Shown piece after piece: positions 11,587 through 22,799 of a stretch of DNA of 64,000 bases. Below the pieces are notes generated by a model. That model saw only the letters and a program-made list of their open reading frames with translations. It searched no databases and was not told the DNA's origin. The stretch's first letter is position 1. Each line of letters begins with the position of its first letter. Source of the DNA: Musa acuminata AAA Group (taxonomy: Eukaryota; Streptophyta; Magnoliopsida; Zingiberales; Musaceae); assembly GCF_036884655.1 (NCBI RefSeq), contig NC_088345.1, positions 27,135,501 to 27,199,500 on the forward strand, read 5' to 3'. Both the position numbers and the translations under genes were made by a program.

Positions 11587-12010
11587 GAATGCAGAATTAC
11601 AATGTCATATCGTTCGAAGCATGTTTTGTTCATATAATCGAGAAAAGGTAATTGGAGCATATCATTGGCATAAGGAGCATATCGATAACATATGGTAATT
11701 TCAAGGCATAACAAAGACATAAGGAGCATTTTGGATATTATGAATGCAGAATTACGATGTCATTTCGTTCGAAGCACATTTTGTTCATACAATCGAGAAA
11801 AGGTAATTGGAGCATATCATTGGCATAAGGAGCATATCGATGACATATGGTAATTTTAAGGCATAACAAAGACGTAAGAAGCATTTTGGATATCAATGGC
11901 ATATGAAACAGTTCGGAACATATCAATGGTGAATGAAATGCTTCAGAACGTATCAATGACATATGGAAATATTTCGGAAGCATAAGAAGCACTTCAGAAC
12001 ATATCAAAGA
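11587..12010. repeat. 155-bp direct repeat and shorter sub-repeats inside Sol-1
   Basis: GAATGCAGAATTAC begins at 11587 and again at 11742, giving two adjacent 155-bp copies. These are followed to about 12010 by looser units of about 30-40 bp built on CATATCAATGGCATATG and TTCGGAACATATC. Confidence 0.8.
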
Positions 12011-13543
12011 ATAAATACAAAATAGAAGCTCAAACGTCATACTCTAGCATAGTGCATGTGAGGTTTAACTCAGTGGTGGCTCCACGCCGTGATGAGTTCT
12101 CGACTCCATCCACGGGTAGCCCTTTCCTACTCGGGCCCTCTCACCCTGCCCAAGTGCTAGGTCGACTCTGAATTTCATATCAAATAGATAGAAGGTGAAG
12201 TGGGATTCCAAACATAATATGGTCCATCCATTTCTGAATGACCACCAAACATAATCTAGAGCAGCACGGGCTTTAAGCACATACCCTTTACCATTTCTGG
12301 CAAAGGTCCAAATAATCCCACAAACACCAGAGTACAAAAGGGTATTGTGAATAATGAATTGGGTTATATCGGAAGCACATGCGGAACAACGAAATGTACA
12401 TATGCCTTTCGAGTCAATATGATACAAACATAATCTTTCATAAATGTATTCAGATTTGAAAGAAAACAAAAGCAAGAGCATACAAGGATTTCAAGAAATC
12501 ATATATAGCTCAATTGAAATAAGAAAGTTAGGTGAATTTAATGTCTAAAGAAATGAAACTATAAGAGGCACATATCGAAAGCAAATGCGGAACAATGGGA
12601 TGCATGTGCCGAATCATTACGATGCAAACATGAACTTTAGATGATAGCTGCAGATGTGCAAATAAATAAAGGAAAAAAGTACATAGGAATTTAAGGTAAT
12701 AATGTAAAGCTTAACTGCAGTAAGAGTTTTTTTGCTGGAATCGATTTCCAAAGAGAAGAAACAAGGAAAGCCGAAATCGACCAAAGCTCGATTCTGGCAG
12801 AATTTGATAGGAACATTGTATGAACTATTTCGATAACCAATTATGCTCCAATTTATACAAAATAGGTGTCATTAGAAAGCTTTGCCAATCTAGTTTTATG
12901 CAAATAAGTTTAACAAGAATTGGAATTTACAACAAGGAGTTACAGATAATTTTGTAGCGAAAGGTCTAAAAATATTAGCTCTGTTTTACTGAATCCATAG
13001 GGTCGATGAAAGCAGATGTTTCAGTTAGCAATTGTACTCCAAAAATTTCAAATCATGTATATACAGAAAGTATTTTGAGTCTAACTTTGAATAAATCATA
13101 CTTTGTATGAATCTGAGTTAATAACAGAAAGTTATAAGTAGTTAAGCAACAAGAGGTCAGCAATTTCAGTCCCTGTTTTGTAGAATCTGTAGGGTTAATT
13201 TAAATAGAAGTCTTAGTAGGCATTTAAACTCCAAATCATTCGATCTTAGTATCAAAATAAAGATTTTTTTTGTCTACTTTCAAATGGAATAGGTCTTGTC
13301 TAAATCAGAGTTTATTACAAAATATTATGACCGAAACTTTGCAAAGAGGTCAGATTACCGAAAAATCACAGATTCATAGCTTTATATCAAAACGAAAGAA
13401 GGTCTGGTTCTCAGTTAAAATCATTCAAATTTTGTAGAATAAAAATGGAAACAAAGATTAAAGTTACTGTGGGATGGGGTTAGAACACTTACCTTAAAAT
13501 TATTTGAATCCCAAATGTGAGAAAATTGATGAAAAACCTCAAG

Positions 13544-13573
13544 CTCTTCTTCTTCTTCTTCTTCTTCTTCTTT
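13544..13573. repeat. (CTT)n microsatellite in Sol-1
   Basis: About ten CTT units, that is GAA repeats on the - strand, in the putative transcribed leader of the LTR. Confidence 0.9.
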
Positions 13574-13952
13574 TCTCAAACTCACGTTGGCTGCAACTCT
13601 TCAGGTTTGTTTTCTTTAACCTTTCGTCTAATTATTTGGGTTTTGGCTAATGCAAAAGTTGCAAGGTGTCATGCATACATGAAAGGGGCTAGGTGTCATC
13701 TTTAGAGCAAAGATAAGTGGCACCAACCTTAGGTTAGCTAGTGACACATGTCCACTATATATTTATTTTTTTAAAAAAAACTTAAATCTGAAAGTTTCAT
13801 AAATTATATCAAACTTTTAATATTTACTCTTAGGTCCCTAGTCATAAACTTTTAATATAATATCATTTAACATAAAATAATTATTAAACGATCCTTATTT
13901 TTACAAACAAACTTTTTACTAAATTTTCAAAAATGGGGGATGTTATAGTTAT

Positions 13953-14371
13953 ACTACCGAAATTTTCTTGATTAAATTAGTTATCCTTGCTATCATATAA
14001 ACTATAATTTTGCCATCAATTCCCTCCTCAATTCTCTCAAGTTTTTGGTGAAAATTACATCGAGAAATTGCTATTTCTTCGACGATAATTCTGCTCTTAC
14101 AAGACAGCACATACTTGCTGCAACTTCCACTGATTTCTATCAAACCTTTGCTGCCATCTACCACAGATGTAAAACTTTTATCCACAGCCCTAAAACTCCA
14201 CCAAACCACACCCTCAAACTGCACCCAAAATAGCCACAAAACAAGCCTAAATTGTAGCCTACATCCACCAATCCACCAACCCTTTCGACCATCACCTCTC
14301 TCAACCAATACATTCCTTTAACCCGACAACAAAAGAGAGATCTTAACATCACAAATTTGGCAGCATATACT
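13953..14371 (+). other. Gyp-2 5' leader, second part
   Basis: Continuation of the leader after the Sol-1 duplication, ending at the gag ATG. It aligns with 310-599 plus 7928-8071 of Gyp-1. Confidence 0.8.
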
Positions 14372-15349
14372 ATGGCATCTGAAGAGCTAATCAATGCTAA
14401 ATTTGAAGCCTTCGAGGCACGAATGGAGGATAAGATTCGGACGCTCTTTATCGAACTCAGATTGGGCTGACCACTAAGCCCGAAAATATGACTTCCAAGA
14501 GAGGGAAAGCTCTATGACTAACCCCAACTATCCATGCATGAGAGTGGACTTCCCTAGATGGGAAGAAGGAGACCCGATTGGTTGGATCTCGCGCGCGGAG
14601 CGATATTTTCGGTACCACAAAACTGTAGAAGCATCTATGGTGAAAATTGCAGCTATACATCTTGAAGGGGATACTATATAGTGGTTTGACTAGTTTAAAC
14701 ATACTCATGGAGTCCTTTCTTGGTGACAATTCAAAGAAGGACTGCTGATACGCTTCTGACTAACCGATTACAAGAATATTGACGGACAACTAGCAAAGAT
14801 CCGACAAATCTCCACCATTCAGGAGTACCAAACCAAGTTTGAAAGGTTATCAAATCAAACTTGTGATTGGTCTCAAAAACAACTATTGAGGACCTTCATT
14901 GAGGGATTGAAGCCGGAGATCCGAGGAGAAGTTAAAGCACGACAACCGTACACGCTTATGGCAGCCATCTCTTTCGCACGACATCAAGAGGAGCAATTGA
15001 ACCATGAAGTTCGGAGGACTAGGATCACTCCTCAACCAGCAATATTGAAGCCCTCAGCCCCCCCTACTGTCGACCGAGTCCCTACACCAAAGAGGTTAAC
15101 AAGAGAAGAACTTCGGGAGCTATATGCGAAGGGGTTATGTTAGCATTGCGACGAGCCGTGGAGCCGTGAGCATCGCTGTAGTAAAGGGAGACTTCTTATG
15201 ATTGAGCCAATAGAAGAAAAGGTTATTGAACATCCAAAAGAGAGCCTTGAATGTGAAGAAAAAGATGCAGAAGAAAAGCCACAACCGACCGAAGTTACGG
15301 TACATGCATTATCTGTCTACTCAAACCCGCAAACGATGAAAGTTGGAGG
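14372..15349 (+). pseudogene. gag: Gyp-2 gag, degenerate
   Basis: Gag capsid precursor of the Gypsy element, starting at the ATG shared with Gyp-1 and Gyp-3. Recognisable blocks: an N-terminal NAKFEAFEARMEDKI coiled-coil-like segment, then DPIGWISRAERYF, then an open stretch at 14886-15143 with LRTFIEGLKPEIRGEVKARQ. Near 15125-15190 comes the decayed knuckle (ending CDEPWSREHRC). Frameshifts and TAG stops (for example GGGTTATGTTAG near 15140) interrupt it. The reading is cut at 15350-15354 (CCTTC), where Gyp-3 inserted, and continues at 20648. Confidence 0.85.
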
Positions 15350-15354
15350 CCTTC

Positions 15355-15792
15355 TGTTATAACCCTTATAGATTCTAAACTTGGGGTTGATCTCTTTAGG
15401 GGATCGGCCTCCTTGGAACTCTATAGAGGTTCCTCCCTCCAAGTTGCTGCTCAAAGGCTGCAGAAAAGATTCATCTATTGCTTGTCAAAAGAGAAGGAAT
15501 ACATGGCTATTTATAGGGCTTCTAAACCCTAACTCCTAGTAGGACTCCTACTTAAGACTCTTACTTCTAACCAACTCCTAATAAGACTCCTACTCAAGAC
15601 TCCTATTCCTGTACAACTCCTAATTCTTCTCTAAGAAAAAACCTCCGACATGAATGCCCCTCTCAATTAGGACTCTCCTAGCTAGAGTCCTAACAGAATG
15701 TCCCTCTCAATTAGGACTCTCCTAGCTAGAGTCCTAACATTTTTACATGAATGTCCCTCTCAATTAGGACTCTCCAAGCTAGAGTCCTAACA
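15355..15792 (-). repeat. 3' LTR of Gyp-3
   Basis: 438-bp LTR. On the - strand it runs from TGTTAGGACTCTAGC (15792) to GGGTTATAACA (15355). About 15653-15792 contains three tandem copies of the LTR start (period 44 bp, last copy with a 9-bp insert). The polypurine tract lies just to the right: GAAGAGGGCGGGTC on the - strand, 15793-15806. Confidence 0.9.
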
Positions 15793-16240
15793 GACCCGCC
15801 CTCTTCAAATCAGCCTTGTCCTCGAGGCTGATGATTCGTGAATTCTAGGAATTTGATCTTCAAGTTGTCATAGTTCTCCCAAGTGGCATCTTCTATTAGT
15901 AGGTTCGCCCACTGTATTAGCACTTCATTAGTGGGTCGTCATCGTCGAGTCACGATCCGTCGATCAATAATGGCACTTGGTTGGGTCTGGAGTTCTCTTT
16001 GGGTAGTCATATTTGGTGGGTGGCTTTGGGCTGTCTCCAAGCACCTGTTTAAAACTTCCGGCTGGCTGTTGGTTTGTGGGTGATATATCGTACTCCTTTT
16101 CAATTTAGTACCCTGCATATGGAATAACTTTGTCCAAAATCTACTCTTGAAGATGTAAGTCGAATTTGTCACAAGCACAATGCATCCCTTATAGTGTAGT
16201 TCTTTTGAGTCCCAATTATAATGAGTCATGGGGCTTGGTG
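15793..16240 (-). pseudogene. Gyp-3 integrase remnant and chromodomain-like tail
   Basis: From right to left in frame: HYNWDSKELHYKGC, then directly SRFWTKLFHMQGTKLKRS, YHPQTNSQPEVLNRCLE, then SAIIDRRIVTRR. The C-terminal tail is in another frame and ends near 15811. In a normal Gypsy integrase several hundred residues separate these blocks. The zinc-binding HHCC domain, the two catalytic Asp and the stretch after NRCLE are missing. Gyp-2 (22370-22782) has the same joins, so the deletions are ancestral. No integrase activity is expected. Confidence 0.85.
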
Positions 16241-16283
16241 CTTCCTCCCATTTTTTTATAATCTTACTAGTATCTGAATCTTC

Positions 16284-16760
16284 CTACCATTCCATCTTAA
16301 TATCCTCAAGGAAGTCGCTGGTCGGAAGTGAAATGGCCGAAACTCTAACTTGCTCGGGTAGTTGCGAAAGCACATCTGCAAGAACATTCTGTTTTCCCTT
16401 TTTGTAAGTTATTTCAAAATCAAATCCAAGAAGTTTTGTTACCCATTTTTGCTGCTCAGGGGATGGTATCTTTCGCTCCAAAAAGTATTTGAGGCTTTTA
16501 TGGTCGGTTTTATTTTGAAATCATCAATCAATCAAGTAGGGTCTCCACCTCGTTGCTGCGCGCACAATGGCGAGCATCTCCTTATCATATGTTGACTTAT
16601 TTTGATGGGAGGGAGATAATGCCTTACTAGTGTATGCGAGTGGTCGACCATCTTGCATGAGAATGGCTCCAATTCTGACTCCAGATGCGTCGGCCTCAAT
16701 AATGAAGGGTCGGTTGAAATCTGGTAGTATTAGCACCAGCGTCGTCATCATGGCTGCCTT
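16284..16760 (-). pseudogene. Gyp-3 RNase H
   Basis: RNase H removes the RNA strand during reverse transcription. 16524-16751 encodes PFIIEADASGVRIGAIL.Q and AYTSKALSPSHQNKSTYDKEMLA, the Gypsy RNase H signature with the first catalytic Asp. 16284-16481 continues with the domain end and the connection to integrase (QQKWVTKLLGFDFEITYKKG). A stop or frameshift near 16510 separates the two pieces. Confidence 0.85.
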
Positions 16761-16813
16761 AAGTTTGTTGAAGGCAGCGGAGGCTCTGTCCGACCATTGG
16801 AAGACATCTTTTT

Positions 16814-17415
16814 TCAGTAAGGAAGTGGTGCACTGATCTCGCCATAGTTTTTCACGAACTTGCAGTAGTAGCCTATTAAACCCAGAAAGCCATGTAGCAA
16901 TTTTACGTTCCTCGGGTTAAGCCAGTTTTGCATTGCTTCAATTTTGAAGGGGTCCACTATCACACCTTCCTCTGATATGATATGCCCAAGATATTCCACC
17001 TTCTGTTGAAGAAAGAAAAAATTCGTAATGGTTGTTGTGTGTTCAAAAGGTGGTTTTCGGTATGTCTTCTTCGTACACTCATATTTGATGATACCCAGAT
17101 CAAAGGTCAAGCTTTGTAAAGATGTGTGCTCCCTTTCATCTAGTAATTCATCTGCTATTGGAATAAGGTATTTGTCCTTGATGGTTATGCCATTGAGAGC
17201 TCGGTAATCAACGCATATTCACTTGGCCGAATAACTCCTGTTTTGAGCATTTCTTTTACAATCCTTTCTATTTCATCATTCTGAAGATATAGATATTGAT
17301 ATGGCTGAGTATTTGCTGGAGGTTTGCTTGAAAGAATCATTATATAATGATCATGTCGACGGGTAAGAGGTAGGTTGAACGGTTCGTCAAATATATATGA
17401 AAATTCAGCAAGCAA
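16814..17415 (-). pseudogene. Gyp-3 reverse transcriptase, core deleted
   Basis: N-terminal RT (17185-17415, [12 protein letters not shown] primer grip and a following GVIRPS) and C-terminal thumb (16814-17110, KVEYLGHIISEEGVIVDP and WLNPRNVKLLHGFLGLIGYY). The whole MPFGLTNAP to FVLVFFDD segment is absent: HYEF-coding sequence runs straight into CAACAGAAGGTGGAATAT at about 16999-17028. A second deletion removes the VRKKDGTW block after GVIRPS. Because the catalytic Asp pair is gone, this cannot be an active polymerase. Confidence 0.87.
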
Positions 17416-17599
17416 AGGAAGTAGGTTTGGATCTTCAAATTATATTGGCTCTCCCTTAGTTTGCTGCTTAAGTTGTATAAAAAATCAACTGCATGCTTTA
17501 TGCAAAACCTTCTCCATTTGTTGTGTGCAAATCGTCGTTATGTCGCCCCCACGTTTCCCGTTCAGTATCACTTATTTTTCCTTACTATAAAATTTCATA

Positions 17600-17967
17600 A
17601 TTAGTTGCATAAAATTCCAAGAAATATCACCTAATGTCGTCAACCATTTAATTATGAACATGGCCTTATGATCATCAGGAGGGAGAAGGAAGAAATCTGC
17701 AATTATCTCTTGGTCCTACAGCAATAGTTTCTCCTACGGGCGCCTACGATCACAATTCAAAATCCATCTGTCGACGACCTTAACGTCAAACCTGCTGCAA
17801 TTATCAATAGGTAAGGCCATCTGGATAGTAATCTTACTGTTTATAAAGTTATTAAAACTGCTCGTGTCGATGAGAATAGTGATCGGTTGTTGTTTGAGAA
17901 GGCCTCTAACTTTCTTCGTTTCCGGGTTTGAGTTGCCGGCTAGTGCATGTACCGTAACTTCAGTCGG
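17600..17967 (-). pseudogene. Gyp-3 protease region
   Basis: Degenerate aspartic protease segment, continuous with gag after a stop at 17968. It reads ITILIDTSSFNNFINSK in the - frame, so the catalytic motif is DTS instead of DTG. It parallels 9112-9624 and 20653-21110. Confidence 0.75.
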
Positions 17968-18886
17968 TTATGGCTCTTCTTCTGCATCTTCTTCTTCATG
18001 TTCAAGGCTCTCTTCTGGATGTTCAATGCCCTCTTCTTCTATTGGTTCAATCATAAGAAGTCTCCCTTTACTATAGCGATGCTCACGGCTCCACGGCTCG
18101 TCACAATGCCAACATAACCCCTTCGCATATCGCTCCAGAAGCTCTTCTCTTGTTAACCTCTTTAGTGTAGGGACTTGGTCAATAGTAGGGGGGGCTAAGG
18201 GCTTCAATATTACTGGTTGAGGAGCAACCCTAGTCCTCCGAGCTTCATGGTTCAATTGCTCCTCTTGATGTCGTGCGAAAGAGATGGCTACCATAAGCGT
18301 ATACGGTTGTCGCGCTTTAACTTCTCTTCGGATCTCCGGCTTCAAGCCCTCAAAGAAAGTCCTCAATAACTGTTTTTGAGACCAATCATGAGTTTGATTA
18401 GATAACCTTTCAAACCTGGTTTGGTACTCTTGAATGGTGGAAGTTTGTCGGATCTTTGCTAGTTGTCCATCAATATTCTCATAATCGGTTGGTCTGAAGC
18501 GGATCAGCAGTCCTTCTTTGAATTGTTGCCATGAAAGGACTCCATAAGTATGTTCAAACCAGTCAAACCACTGTATAGCATCCCCTTCAAGATGTATAGC
18601 TGCAATTTTCACCATAGATACATCCGCGATTTTGTGGTACTGAAAATATCGCTCCGCTCGCGAGATCCAACCAATCGGGTCTCGTTCTTCCCATCCAGGG
18701 AAGTCCACTCCCTTGGAACTCATCTCTTCGAACCTGGTGCGATTGGGCAAAGCTCTCTCCATGATATGATTTTTTCGGGCTTAGTGGTCGGCCCCATCTG
18801 AGTTTGGTAAAGAGCGTCTGAATCTTATCCTCCATTCGCGCCTCCAAGGCTTCGAATTTAGCATTAATTGCCTCCTTAGATGCCAT
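17968..18886 (-). pseudogene. gag: Gyp-3 gag, nearly intact
   Basis: Best preserved gag of this Gypsy family. The ATG at 18886 (MASKEAINAKFEAL) starts an N-terminal segment with one frameshift near 18750. From 18762 to 17971 a 264-codon frame is open: DPIGWISRAERYFQYHK, HLEGDAIQWFDWFEHTYG, EYQTRFERLSNQTHDW, GLKPEIRREVKARQ, then a knuckle-like segment (CWHCDEPWSREHRYSKG) and an acidic tail. The TAA at 17968-17970 falls where relatives read Gln, which is consistent with a C-to-T change. The product would be the particle protein; with one frameshift it is probably not made whole. Confidence 0.88.
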
Positions 18887-20207
18887 AGTATATGCCTCCA
18901 AATCTATGATATTAAGATCTCTCTTTTGTTGTCAGGTTAAAGGCATATATAGTTGAGAGAAGTGATGGTCGAAAGGATTGGTGGATCGATGGATGTAGGC
19001 TACGATTTAGGCTTGTTTTGTGGTTGTTTTGGGTGTAGTTTGAGGGTGTGGTTTAGTGGAGTTTTAGGGCTATGGATGAATGTTTTGGATCTGTGGTAGA
19101 TGGTAGCAAAGGTTTGATAGAAATCAGTGGAAGTTGCATCAAGTATGTGCTGTCTTGTAAGAGTAGAATTGTAGTCGAAGAAACAACGGTTTCTCGATGT
19201 AATTTCCACCAAAAACTTGAGATAATTGAGGAGGGAATTGATAGAAAAATCACAGTTTATATGACAGCAAGGATATCTAATTTAATCAAGAAAATTTCAG
19301 CAGTATAACAGTAAGGAAATTGGTGCAAGTTGAGATTGCAGAATTCTCGTCGAAAAATTTCAGCGGGTTACGACGAAAATTTGCAACAACATAAAATCGT
19401 TTTTAGAGATGAATTTCTTAATAGATCAATCTTAGATGGAAGCCAAGATGATCTCTGAAGTGTATAAGAAATTTCATTCAAAAAAGATTGCAAATAGATG
19501 GGTTAAGGCAACAATATGCAGTTGAAATTTTCTGCAGCATAGATTTTTAGGAATAGCAGATTGGACGTAAAAGATCAGTGGTTTATATTGAGAATTTTTT
19601 GATAAAACCAAAGAGAAATACACTGATAGGAAGTGTCAAAGCTATCATAAAAATTTCGTAGAGATTTGGATAGAAACAATGTAGTATCAAGATCAAACAA
19701 ACAGTGTTATGCAGCTGAAATTTTACAGTGTAGATTTTCAAGTATAGTAGATTTGACGTAAAAGATCAATGGTTTATATTGAGAATTTTTTGAAAAAATC
19801 AAAGGGATATATGCTGTTAGGAAGTGTCAAAGATGTCATAAAAATTTCATAAAAATTTGGATAGAAAAAACATAGTAGCAAGATCAAACAAATGGTACTA
19901 TGCGGTTGGAATCTGCAATGTATCTTTCGTCGTAGAGATGAAAACTTTGTGACGAAAGGTTTATGCAGCAATATAGGAACAGTTTTTTTTTTTTGGATTT
20001 TCGAATAAGGATAACTAAATTGCAGCAGCAGTAAGGTAGGAAACCAGAACCTGTTGCAATTCACGGGGAGATCAAAGGATGATCCGTGGTGGTGGAGATG
20101 ACGGCGGAATTGGGTAAAGATCTCTTAAGCAATTATGGGAATTGCTTTGGGCGGTTGTGGTGGGTTGATGGATGGCTATGGAAGGTCAGCGAGATGCCAA
20201 GAACGCT
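18887..20207 (-). other. Gyp-3 5' leader with 191-bp tandem duplication
   Basis: Long untranslated leader between the primer site and gag. GACGTAAAAGATCA begins at 19564 and again at 19755, a 191-bp period matching the duplication in Gyp-2. No convincing coding frame. Confidence 0.8.
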
Positions 20208-20219
20208 GCTCTGATACCA
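20208..20219 (-). promoter_or_regulatory. Primer binding site of Gyp-3
   Basis: On the - strand it reads TGGTATCAGAGC, two bases inside the 5' LTR. Complementary to initiator tRNA-Met. Confidence 0.9.
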
Positions 20220-20221
20220 AG

Positions 20222-20647
20222 TGTTAGAACCCTTATAGATTCTAAACTTGGGGTTGATCTCTTTAGGGGATCGGCCTCCTTGGAACTCTATAGGGGTTCC
20301 TCCCTCCAAGTTGCTGCTCAAAGGCTACAGAAAAGATTCATCTATTGCTTGTCAAAAGAGAAGGAATATATGGCTATTTATAGGGCTTCTAAACCCTAAC
20401 TCCTAATAGGACTCCTACTTAAGACTCTTACTTCTAACCAACTCCTACTCAAGACTCCTATTCTCTTACAACTCCTAATTCTTCTCTAAGAAAAAACCTC
20501 CTACATGAATGCCCCTCTCAATTAGGACACTCCTAGCTAGAGTCCTAACAGAATGTCCCTCGCAATTAGGACTCTCCTAGCTAGAGTCCTAACATTTTTA
20601 CTTGAATGTCTCTCTCAATTAGGACTCTCCAAGCTAGAGTCCTAACA
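20222..20647 (-). repeat. 5' LTR of Gyp-3
   Basis: 426-bp LTR with the same triplicated terminus as the partner (about 20507-20647). Some base differences and one internal deletion, near 20440, distinguish it from 15355-15792. Confidence 0.9.
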
Positions 20648-20652
20648 CCTTC

Positions 20653-21110
20653 TCAAACAACAACCGATCACTATTCTCATCGACACTGGCAATACTAATA
20701 ACTTTATATATAGTAAGGTTGCTATCTAGATGGCTTTACCTATCGAGAATTGTAGCAGTTTTGACATTAAGGTCGCCGATGGATGGATTTTGAAGTATGA
20801 TCGTAGGCGCCCGCAAGTGAAATTATTGTTGATCATGAGGCCTTACCAAGTGATAATTACATATTTCTTCCTTTTCCCTCTTGATGATCATGTGGCCATG
20901 CTCAAAATTAAATGGTTGACGACATTAGGTGATATTTCTTGGAATTTTATGCAACTAATTATGAAATTTTATAGTAAGGAGAAACAGGTGATACTAAATG
21001 GGAAACGTGGGGGCGACGTAACAACGATTTGCACACAACAAATGAAGAAGGTTTTGCATAAAGCATGCAGCGGCTTTTTGGTGCTCATTAGAATTTGAAG
21101 ATCCAAACCT
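20653..21110 (+). pseudogene. Gyp-2 protease region
   Basis: Continuation of Gyp-2 after Gyp-3. The start reads LLKQQPITILIDTGNTNNF, with the intact aspartic protease DTG at about 20680-20688, followed by WILKYDRRRPQVKLLL. A stop near 20730 and later frameshifts break the frame. In an intact element this protease would cleave Gag-Pol. Confidence 0.8.
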
Positions 21111-21111
21111 A

Positions 21112-22119
21112 CTTCCTTTGCTTGCTGAATTTTTAGATATATTTGAAGAACCGCACAACCTATCTCTTACCCGTCGGCATGATCATTATATAACGATTCT
21201 TTCAGGCAAACCTCCAGCAAATACTCAGCCATATCAGTATCTATATCTCCAGAAGGATGAAATAGAAAGGATTGTAAAAGAGATGCTTGAAATAGGAGTT
21301 ATTCGGCCAAGTTGCAACCTCTACTCTTCACCGGTGCTACTTGTACGCAAGAAGGACGGAACATGGTGAATACGCGTTGATTACTGAGCTCTCAATGGCA
21401 TAACCATCAAAGACAAATACCTTATTCCAATAGCAGATGAATTGCTAGATGAAAAGGAGTGTAAATCTTCATAAAGCTGGACCTTTGATGCGGGTATCAT
21501 CAAATATGAGTGTGCGAAGAAAACATATCGAAAATCACCTTTTGAATACACAACAACCACTACGAATTTTTGCTTTCTTCAACAGAAGGTGGAATATCTT
21601 GGGCATATCATATCAGAGGAAGATGTGGTAGTGGACCCCTTCAAAATTGGATCAATGCAAAACTGGCCAACCCCGAGAAACATAAAATTGCTACATGGCT
21701 TTCTGGGTTTAATAGGCTACTACCGGAAGTACGTAAAAAACTATGGAAAGATCAGTGCACCACTTACTTCCTTAATAGAAAAAGATGTCTTCGATTGGTT
21801 GGACAGAGCCTCCACTGCCTTCGACAAACTTAAGGCAGCCATGATGAGGACGCTAGTGCTAACACTACCAGATTTCAACCGACCCTTCATTATTGAGGCC
21901 GACGCATCTAGAGTCAGAATTGGATTCATTCTCATGCAAGATGGTCGACCACTCGCATACACTAGTAAGGCATTATCTCCCTCCCATCAAAATAAGTCAT
22001 CATATGATAAGGAGATGCTCGCCATTGTGCGCGCAGCAACGAGGTGGAGACCCTACTTGATTGGTCGACGATTTCAAATTAAAACCGACCATAAAAGCCT
22101 CATGTACTTTTTGGAGTAA
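21112..22119 (+). pseudogene. Gyp-2 reverse transcriptase (core deleted) and RNase H
   Basis: 21118-21369 covers the RT fingers ([31 protein letters not shown]). The frame then shifts. At about 21565-21590 the HYEF codons join CAACAGAAGGTGGAATAT, losing the FGLTNAP and FxDD catalytic blocks. 21589-22119 is open for 176 codons and holds the RT thumb (VEYLGHIISEEDVVVDP, GFLGLIGYYRKYVKNYG) and RNase H (PFIIEADASRVRIGFIL, AYTSKALSPSHQNKSSYDKEMLAIV). The deletion point matches Gyp-1 and Gyp-3. Confidence 0.88.
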
Positions 22120-22122
22120 AAG

Positions 22123-22782
22123 ATGTCATTCCTTGAGCAGCAAAAATGGGTAACAAAACTTCTTGGATTTGATTATAAAATTACTCACAAAAAGGGGAAA
22201 GAGAATGTTCTTGCAGATACGCTTTCGCAACTACCCGAGCAAGCTGAAGTTTCAACCGTTTCACTTCCGACCAGTGACTTCCTTGAGGATATTAAGATGG
22301 AATGGCAGGAAGATTCAGAGACTAGTAAGATTATAAAAAAATTGGAGGAAACACCAAGCTCCGTGGCTCATTACAATTGGGACTCAAAATAATTACACTA
22401 TAAGGGATGCATTATGCTTGTGACAAATTCTACTTGCATCTTCACAAGCAGATTTTGGACAAAGTTATTCCATATGTAGGGTATTAAATTGAAAAGGAGT
22501 ATGGCATATCACCCACAAACCGATGGCTAGATGAAAGTTGTAAATAGGTGCTTGGAGATAGTCCAAAGCTACCCACCAAATAAGACTACCCATGGAGAAC
22601 TCCAGAGCCAGCCAAGTGCCAGTATCGATCGACGGATCGTGACTCGATGACAATGACCCACTATTGAGGTGCTAATACAGTGGGCGAACCTACCAATAGA
22701 AGATGTCACTTGGGAAAACTATGACGACTTGAAGATCAAATTCCCGGAATTCATGAATCATCAGCCTCGAGGACAAGGCTGA
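22123..22782 (+). pseudogene. Gyp-2 RNase H connection, integrase remnant and chromodomain-like tail
   Basis: 22123-22392 encodes QQKWVTKLLGFDYKITHKKGKENVLADTLSQLPEQ and ends with HYNWDSK. It is followed by a stop and a remnant with LHYKGC, SRFWTKLFHM, YHPQTDG and NRCLE. It closes with a block resembling the Gypsy chromodomain-like C-terminus (VLIQWANLPIEDVTWENYDDLK) ending at 22782. The integrase catalytic core and zinc-binding domain are deleted at the same points as in Gyp-3. Several TAG and TGA codons lie within. Confidence 0.85.
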
Positions 22783-22783
22783 T

Positions 22784-22799
22784 TTGAAGAGGACGGGTC
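22784..22799 (+). promoter_or_regulatory. Polypurine tract of Gyp-2
   Basis: TTTGAAGAGGACGGGTC lies directly before the 3' LTR start. It is purine-rich with two pyrimidine interruptions. Confidence 0.7.

Larger units (their letters stand above)
10919..13947 (-). mobile_element. Sol-1: probable solo LTR of a Tekay/Del-like Gypsy element
   Basis: 3029-bp unit with short inverted ends (TGTTACGCCCCCC / GGGGGATGTTATA), flanked by GTTAT at 10914-10918 and 13948-13952. Removing it restores the Gyp-2 leader. There is no gag or pol domain and no primer site, so a solo LTR is the simplest reading. The length fits the very long LTRs of Tekay/Del chromoviruses, but that assignment is inference. The - orientation is suggested by a - strand AAGGTAAGT splice-donor-like site near 13490 next to a GAA-repeat leader. 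One terminus is TA rather than CA. Frames within it (such as 12065-12481) lack any recognisable domain. Confidence 0.75.
15355..20647 (-). mobile_element. Gyp-3: complete - strand Ty3/Gypsy element, pol-deleted
   Basis: 5293 bp with LTRs at 15355-15792 and 20222-20647, flanked by CCTTC (15350-15354 and 20648-20652). It interrupts Gyp-2 at the gag-protease border. Domains from right to left: leader, gag, protease, RT pieces, RNase H, remnant integrase, chromodomain-like end. It is closely related to Gyp-2 but has an LTR whose terminal 44 bp is triplicated. Confidence 0.92.

Noticed and set aside
12065..12481. 138-codon - strand frame in Sol-1
   Set aside because: No domain, low-complexity start, and lies in an LTR-like unit next to tandem repeats. 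A chance frame is more likely.
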